Below are positions 59,033 to 64,000 of a DNA stretch of 64,000 nt, one piece after another (positions within the stretch are counted from its first letter, which is position 1; every line of letters begins with the position of its first letter). This DNA comes from Paraburkholderia youngii (GTDB lineage: Bacteria; Pseudomonadota; Gammaproteobacteria; Burkholderiales; Burkholderiaceae). The translations under genes and the position numbers were made by a program. The notes beneath the pieces are model-generated. The model was not told the origin of the DNA and searched no databases. It was given only the letters and a program-made list of their open reading frames with translations. Location: contig NZ_JAALDK010000003.1 of NCBI RefSeq assembly GCF_013366925.1, positions 745,356 to 809,355 on the forward strand, given 5' to 3'.

Positions 59033-59953
59033 ATGTCAATGCCAACCGCAGCAATCACGTTTACAGGTGTCAACAAGTCCTACGGCGGGAAGCTCGCTGT
59101 CAATGGACTGTCCTTCCACGTAGAGCCGGGCGAATGTTTCGGCCTTTTGGGGCCCAACGGCGCAGGCAAGAGCACGACCGCGCGGATGGTCCTCGGGATG
59201 GCGCTACCTGACGCGGGTACGATCACAGTCCTCGGAGAGCCAGTGCCTGGACGCGCGCGACGGGCACGTGCACGAATTGGCGTCGTTCCGCAATTCGATA
59301 ATCTTGAACCCGGGTTCACAGTGCGTGAGAACCTAGAGATATTCGGGAGCTACTTTGGCATGAGCGCAGGTGAGGTCTCGGTTGTGATTCCCTCTTTGCT
59401 CGAATTCGCGCGTCTGGAAAGCAAGGCTGATGCGCGCGTTGTCGAATTATCAGGCGGCATGAAACGGCGTCTGACGCTCGCTCGCGCGCTCATCAACGAC
59501 CCCCAACTACTTGTAATGGACGAGCCCGCGACGGGCCTTGATCCGCATGCGCGCCATCTCATCTGGGAACGCCTGCGCTTGCTACTCGCGCGCGGCAAAA
59601 CAATTCTTCTCACCACTCATTTCATGGAAGAAGCGGAGCGACTGTGCAACCGTCTCTGTGTGATTGACGAAGGGCGCAGCATTGCCGAAGGTACTCCTAG
59701 TGCGCTAATCGAAGAGCAGATTGGGAGCCAAGTGATTGAGATATATGGCGGCAATTCACATGAACTGCGGCCGTTACTCGAACCCTACACACAGCGAACC
59801 GAAGTGAGCGGCGAAGCATTGTTTTGCTATGCCGCTGATCCCGAGCAGGTGCGTTTGCAGTTGCGGGGGCATGCGGGTCTGCGAATTCTCCAACGCCCCG
59901 CCAACCTGGAAGACGTGTTTTTGCGGCTAACCGGCCGCGAAATGAAGGATTAG
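59033..59953 (+). CDS. nodI: Nod-factor ABC exporter ATPase NodI
   Basis: 306 aa. The start is 59033 or 59039 (two ATGs). Walker [13 protein letters not shown] signature LSGGMKRRL, Walker [15 protein letters not shown]-loop TTHFMEEAE. Powers export of the lipo-chitooligosaccharide with NodJ. About 50 bp after nodC. Confidence 0.96.
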   Translation: MSMPTAAITFTGVNKSYGGKLAVNGLSFHVEPGECFGLLGPNGAGKSTTARMVLGMALPDAGTITVLGEPVPGRARRARARIGVVPQFDNLEPGFTVRENLEIFGSYFGMSAGEVSVVIPSLLEFARLESKADARVVELSGGMKRRLTLARALINDPQLLVMDEPATGLDPHARHLIWERLRLLLARGKTILLTTHFMEEAERLCNRLCVIDEGRSIAEGTPSALIEEQIGSQVIEIYGGNSHELRPLLEPYTQRTEVSGEALFCYAADPEQVRLQLRGHAGLRILQRPANLEDVFLRLTGREMKD

Positions 59954-59955
59954 TG

Positions 59956-60744
59956 ATGCGTGATGTATTCATGATAACTCTGCCCGGCAACGCGCTGAAC
60001 TGGCACACAGTATGGCACCGCAACTACCTTGCATGGAGGAAATCTGCGCTTGTGTCGCTCCTCGGGAACCTTGCGGATCCGATGATGTACCTGTTTGGTC
60101 TTGGCCTAGGTGTGGGAATAATGATAGGCCGCGTCGACGGCACGTCATACATCGCGTTCTTGGCCGCTGGAATGGTTGCGACGAGCGCAATGACTTCTGC
60201 CACCTTTGAGACGATTTATGCGGCCTTCTCGCGAATGCATACTCAGCGCATGTGGGAAGCGGTGTTATGCACTCAACTCACGATTGGCGACGTCGTTCTA
60301 GGTGAACTTTCATGGGCAGCCACAAAAGCCCTTCTTGCCGGCGCTGCGGTGATGGTGGTTGCTGCGATCCTAGGCTATGCGGCGCTGTCGAGTATCATCT
60401 ATGTCATGCCCGTCGTCGTTCTCACTGGACTCGCCTTCGCGAGTGTGGCTATGGTGCTCGTCGCCATCGCGCCCAGTTACGACTATTTCATTTTTTACCA
60501 AACCCTTGTTCTGACGCCCATGTTGTTCCTGAGCGGCGTCGTCTTCCCGATCGGTCATCTCCCCGGTGCTCTTCGGCAAATTGCGAGATTCCTTCCGCTG
60601 ACACATTCCGTTGAGCTGATCCGCCCAGCGATGCTGGCACGGCCTGTCGCTAGTATCAGCCTTCATGTGGCTGCGCTTTGCGTCTACGCAGTACTGCCGT
60701 TCTTTTTATCGGCGGTTCTACTTCGCCGCCGCCTAATGTCGTGA
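59956..60744 (+). CDS. nodJ: Nod-factor ABC exporter permease NodJ
   Basis: 262 aa, six membrane helices of the ABC-2 type ([57 protein letters not shown]). Partner of NodI. The ATG at 59956 follows the nodI stop (TAG at 59951) by 3 bp; a GTG at 59953 overlaps it. Confidence 0.95.
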   Translation: MRDVFMITLPGNALNWHTVWHRNYLAWRKSALVSLLGNLADPMMYLFGLGLGVGIMIGRVDGTSYIAFLAAGMVATSAMTSATFETIYAAFSRMHTQRMWEAVLCTQLTIGDVVLGELSWAATKALLAGAAVMVVAAILGYAALSSIIYVMPVVVLTGLAFASVAMVLVAIAPSYDYFIFYQTLVLTPMLFLSGVVFPIGHLPGALRQIARFLPLTHSVELIRPAMLARPVASISLHVAALCVYAVLPFFLSAVLLRRRLMS

Positions 60745-60834
60745 CCATTTTGGCAATCAATCCGAGCCCACGAACTTCGCAACGGACTATCTGCGCAGTG
60801 CTCACACCCTCTTTCAACCCGTTAGATTAACGCC

Positions 60835-61587
60835 ATGACATACCCCATGCAGACAACTGAGCCATTTGTGATCGTGGGGATGCCGAGGACCGGCACTCAC
60901 TACTTGGAAGAATTGCTGAATGCCCATCCGAACGTGTCAAGTAATGGTGAGTTGCTCAATCCGTATGACCCAATCTGGCCCGGTCGCGCCCGGCTTTTGC
61001 GTAGCGATCGCGAACTGCTCGAGCTAGCCTATCTGCACCATCCGACCATGACCGGGAATCCGCATTTGACACACGTCGGTTGCAAGATCAACCAGCCTCA
61101 GTTTAACGAACGTCCCGGGTTTTTCGAGACGCTGGCCGCGTGGCCACGTTTGAAGGTACTGCTCGTGATTCGACGAAACACGTTGGAATCGTTTCGTTCT
61201 TTGGTGCAAGCAAGACAAAGCGGTCAGTGGCTAAAATACGGTCCGGACAACGACGACTCACGTCCGCCTCCGCAAGTCATATTGAAAATCGAAGACTGTG
61301 AGGCTTACTTTAAGGCCGCGGACGATTTCCACCACTTAATTCTGAGCTCGTTTTCACCGTCGAGCGTGCTCACTATCAACTATGAAACTCTTCGGGACGA
61401 TCCGGCCCCAAGTCTGAAGGCGGTCTCAGCCTTTCTCGGCATCTCGAATCACCCTTGCTCTGAAAACACATCTCTTAGACGTCAGGAAGTTCGATCGCTG
61501 CGGCAGACGGTACTTAACTTCGAAGAGTTGAGGCGTCACTTCGAGGGCAGTCGATACGATAGCTTTTTCGAAGCTCAAGGGGGCTGA
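60835..61587 (+). CDS. nodH: Nod-factor sulfotransferase NodH
   Basis: 250 aa. The PAPS-binding motif FVIVGMPRTGTHYLEELL is at the N-terminus, with IRRNTLESFRSLVQAR in the 3'-phosphate region. It adds sulfate to the reducing end of the Nod factor. The sulfate donor enzymes NodP/NodQ are not in the window. Confidence 0.92.
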   Translation: MTYPMQTTEPFVIVGMPRTGTHYLEELLNAHPNVSSNGELLNPYDPIWPGRARLLRSDRELLELAYLHHPTMTGNPHLTHVGCKINQPQFNERPGFFETLAAWPRLKVLLVIRRNTLESFRSLVQARQSGQWLKYGPDNDDSRPPPQVILKIEDCEAYFKAADDFHHLILSSFSPSSVLTINYETLRDDPAPSLKAVSAFLGISNHPCSENTSLRRQEVRSLRQTVLNFEELRRHFEGSRYDSFFEAQGG

Positions 61588-61809
61588 TCGGCCCGCCAAA
61601 CATCAAGATTGCCCCGATAGCTTTCAATTGTCTAGCTTTTGAAGAGCATTGGCTTTATCGACTCGCAAACTCGGGTTTCGCGGTCCGCAGCCTAGCTAAA
61701 CTAATTCTTGCGTTCCGAGCAGCAGATGAACTCCGATGTGTATGGCCCACTGTTCCGGTTCAGTGTTCAGCGAGTGGCGTATGAACATATTGTTATAGGG
61801 TAACTTCAA

Positions 61810-62400
61810 ATGGCCTCAACTGTGCAATGGAGACTGTATTGGGAAAATGAGCTAGGGCTCTCGGACCACATCGAATTGTCCGAGTTCTTTCGGGCAACGT
61901 ATGGACCAACTGGATCTTTTAACGCAAGACCTTTCGAGGGCAGCCGGAGTTGGGCTGGTGCGCGGCCCGAACTCCGTGCGATTGCCTACGACTCGCAAGG
62001 GGTGGCGGCTCACATGGGCTCGCTGCGCCGGTTCATCAAGGTTGGCACGGTCGATGTTCTTGTAGCCGAACTGGGACTTTACGGAGTTCGTCCGGATCTC
62101 GAAGGACTCGGCATCAGCCATTCGATCCGCGCGATGTATCCGGCACTGCAGGGCCTTCGGGTTCCATTCGCATTCGGCACGGTGCGCCATGAGTTGAAGA
62201 ACCATATCGCGAGGTTGTGTCGGCATGGATTGGGAACGGTCGTCTCGGGCGTGCGGGTGCGGTCAACTCTGGCCGACGTTCGTCTAGATTTGCCCCCGAC
62301 ACGCACTGAAGACGTCCTTGCGGTAATCATGCCGATTGGTAGCCCGATGAGCCAGTGGCCAGAGGGGAGTGCAATCGAGCGCAATGGTCCGGAGCTGTGA
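61810..62400 (+). CDS. nodA: N-acyltransferase NodA
   Basis: 196 aa. NodA signature ([56 protein letters not shown]). It transfers a fatty acyl chain from acyl-carrier protein onto the free amino group made by NodB. 222 bp separate it from nodH, with no gene or nod box seen there. Confidence 0.96.
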   Translation: MASTVQWRLYWENELGLSDHIELSEFFRATYGPTGSFNARPFEGSRSWAGARPELRAIAYDSQGVAAHMGSLRRFIKVGTVDVLVAELGLYGVRPDLEGLGISHSIRAMYPALQGLRVPFAFGTVRHELKNHIARLCRHGLGTVVSGVRVRSTLADVRLDLPPTRTEDVLAVIMPIGSPMSQWPEGSAIERNGPEL

Positions 62401-62480
62401 AGGCTGGCGCTTCACCACAGAAGGCGGTGGAGCCGACGCCCCCATGCAATTGTCCTTATAGTAAACCGCTATCGAGGTAT

Positions 62481-63116
62481 GTGAACTTGACACATGTAGC
62501 GAATTTCGACTTGCTGCTTCGCGAATTGAACTCCAACGATCCGTGGCGGCTGGACAGTAACCCGTTCGAATTCGAGCGCCACAGGCAAATGCTTCGATTG
62601 GCACTTGCCGAGGGCATCGTCACAAATGCACTCGAAGTCGGATGTGCGAGCGGGGCGTTCACGGAAAAGCTGGCGCCTCACTGTCGACGGCTCACCGTCA
62701 TCGATGTAGTTCCAGAAGCGATTGCGCGAACACGCGCACGGCTAATGGAATCGGCCAATATCACTTGGATCGTATCAGACATCCAGCGCTTTTTGGCTCC
62801 GGAAAAGTTCGATCTGATCGTTGTCGCGGAGGTTCTTTATTACCTCGGAAGCATCGCCGAGGTACGGGCCACTGTGCAGAGCTTGGCGCGCATGCTTGCG
62901 CCCAACGGGCAGTTGGTATTCGGATCGGCTGTTGACGCCAATTGCCGGCGGTGGGGCCACATCGCCGGGGCGGAAACGGTGCTCGAAATGCTACGGGAAG
63001 AGCTGACCGAAGTCGAGCGCGTGCAGTGCATCGGGCGGTCGTCCAATGAGGATTGCATGCTCGCGCGCTTCCGGAGCCCGATGGATTTTACAAATCAACC
63101 GAATTGCCTCCGTTAG
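62481..63116 (+). CDS. nodS: SAM-dependent N-methyltransferase NodS
   Basis: 211 aa from a GTG at 62481 (VNLTHVANFDLLLRELNSND); a GTG at 62397, overlapping the nodA stop, would add 28 residues unlike NodS. Motif I ALEVGCASGAFTEKLAPH, then DLIVVAEVLYYLGS. It N-methylates the terminal glucosamine before acylation. Confidence 0.93.
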   Translation: MNLTHVANFDLLLRELNSNDPWRLDSNPFEFERHRQMLRLALAEGIVTNALEVGCASGAFTEKLAPHCRRLTVIDVVPEAIARTRARLMESANITWIVSDIQRFLAPEKFDLIVVAEVLYYLGSIAEVRATVQSLARMLAPNGQLVFGSAVDANCRRWGHIAGAETVLEMLREELTEVERVQCIGRSSNEDCMLARFRSPMDFTNQPNCLR

Positions 63117-63129
63117 AGCGGGAGATACT

Positions 63130-64000
63130 ATGCGCATCTGCGGCATCAAACTGACACACGATGGAGCCATCGCTGTTGTGGAGGATGGAAAGCTCCTTTT
63201 TTGCATCGAACAGGAGAAGCGGCACAATAACCCGCGATATCAGGAAATCGGGAATCTCGACGTAGTTGCAACCGTGCTGAGCGAACACGGGCTGCGTGTC
63301 GATGACATCGATCAGTTTGTAATTGATGGCTGGGACGGCGAGATAGAGTCGGAATTTCGCACTCTCAGCGGCCGTACGCCTGTGATCTTGAAAGGTGCTC
63401 CCTATATCGAACGCAGGGCCGACGATCTCCTCCATCCGCTCGAACGCACCGGCCTGTTAATCGCCGAACAATCGTATTCGTATCAGAGCTACCCTCATGT
63501 TTCGGGCCATGTCGCGTCCGCGTACTGCACCAGTCCGTTCGCGATAGGCGGGGAGCCTGCATACTGCCTAGTCTGGGATGGCGGCATGGTCCCAAGACTG
63601 TACTATGTGCGACCGGACGAAGCACGCCTCGTCAATTGCCTGTTCCCAGTTATCGGCCAAATGTACGCGGCGGCTGGACATCATTTCGGGCCCTATAAGA
63701 AGGCGAGCGGCGCTGACTGGGACCTGGGCGTCGCCGGCAAGCTTATGGCATACATCGCGCTCGGGTCGGTCGACGAAGGCATCATTGCAGTCTTTCGGGA
63801 GCTTTATGAGCAACGCTTTGCCGGCGACACCGAACTTGCGCAAGACTACCGCGAGAATGTCCGCATACCAGAAAGATCTCTCGCAGCTATACGCGACTTT
63901 TTCCAAGAATGCGTTCCACAATTGGAGGCCAAGCCTCAAGAAGACATACTTGCTTCCTTTCACGTATTCCTCGAGCGTCTTCTGGTTCAAGGAATGGAGG
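63130..64000 (+). CDS. nodU: Carbamoyltransferase NodU (3' truncated by window end)
   Basis: Starts at ATG 63130, with GGGAGA upstream, 13 bp after nodS. About 290 codons are visible before the window ends. The carbamoyltransferase N-terminal domain shows MRICGIKLTHDGAIAVVEDG, EQEKRHNN, HVSGHVASAYC (His of the metal site) and VWDGGMVPRLYY. It O-carbamoylates the terminal sugar of the Nod factor. The remainder lies outside the window. Confidence 0.95.
   Translation, partial: MRICGIKLTHDGAIAVVEDGKLLFCIEQEKRHNNPRYQEIGNLDVVATVLSEHGLRVDDIDQFVIDGWDGEIESEFRTLSGRTPVILKGAPYIERRADDLLHPLERTGLLIAEQSYSYQSYPHVSGHVASAYCTSPFAIGGEPAYCLVWDGGMVPRLYYVRPDEARLVNCLFPVIGQMYAAAGHHFGPYKKASGADWDLGVAGKLMAYIALGSVDEGIIAVFRELYEQRFAGDTELAQDYRENVRIPERSLAAIRDFFQECVPQLEAKPQEDILASFHVFLERLLVQGME

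Overview
The window is a symbiosis region from a nodulating, nitrogen-fixing betaproteobacterium, a beta-rhizobium of the Cupriavidus/Paraburkholderia, Mimosa-symbiont type. This rests on gene content and order: nifHDK, nifENX-fdxB-nifQ, a nifB operon, nifVW-fixABCX, a cysteine-motif NifA, and nodD divergent from nodBCIJHASU. Many insertion sequences fit a symbiotic megaplasmid. Species is inferred from remembered gene order, not from a database search.

Layout. 1-1806: a broken DUF2165 membrane-protein gene cut by an IS5-family element. 1920-20654: a 15.8 kb IS-bounded block flanked by two exactly symmetric 1487 bp inverted arms, each carrying an identical IS110-family transposase gene. Inside it are an IS graveyard (ISL3, IS6, IS66 and IS481 relics), a two-component system (7105-9359), an OmpW-cyoABCD block (cytochrome bo3-type quinol oxidase) with a perfect FNR/FixK box upstream of ompW, three copies of one IS427-group element and a further IS5-family element. 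20739-24786: nifHDK (minus strand). 25232-26830: a plus-strand operon of a novel 202-aa protein, an ankyrin-repeat protein and an FmdB-type zinc ribbon, facing nifH across a promoter region with sigma-54 sites on both strands. 26889-31705: nifB, fdxN, an IscA-like gene, nifZ, nifT, a 97-aa gene and an unusual DegT-family gene (minus strand). 32111-37776: nifV, nifW, fixABCX and a TPR-like gene (plus strand). 37.8-41.6 kb is mostly decayed DNA with a few orphan ORFs. 41682-43574 encodes a MerR-TipAS-methyltransferase fusion. 43995-48513 is nifENX-DUF683-fdxB-nifQ, and 48785-50428 is nifA. 51153-55400 holds a LysR gene, a haem-oxygenase-fold enzyme and an ATP-grasp ligase, a candidate small-molecule pathway that I do not recognise. 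55397-64000 is nodD, a nod box and nodBCIJHASU; nodU runs off the end.

How it works together. NifA, probably oxygen-labile, acts with sigma-54 on the nifH, nifB, nifV and nifE promoters, for which sites are visible. These supply nitrogenase, FeMo-cofactor assembly (NifB, E, N, X, Q, V), ferredoxins, and FixABCX electron transfer. NodD with plant flavonoids would act at the nod box to drive synthesis and export of an N-methylated, carbamoylated, sulfated Nod factor. The cyo/ompW block is a respiratory accessory module that seems to have been moved in or remodelled by insertion sequences.
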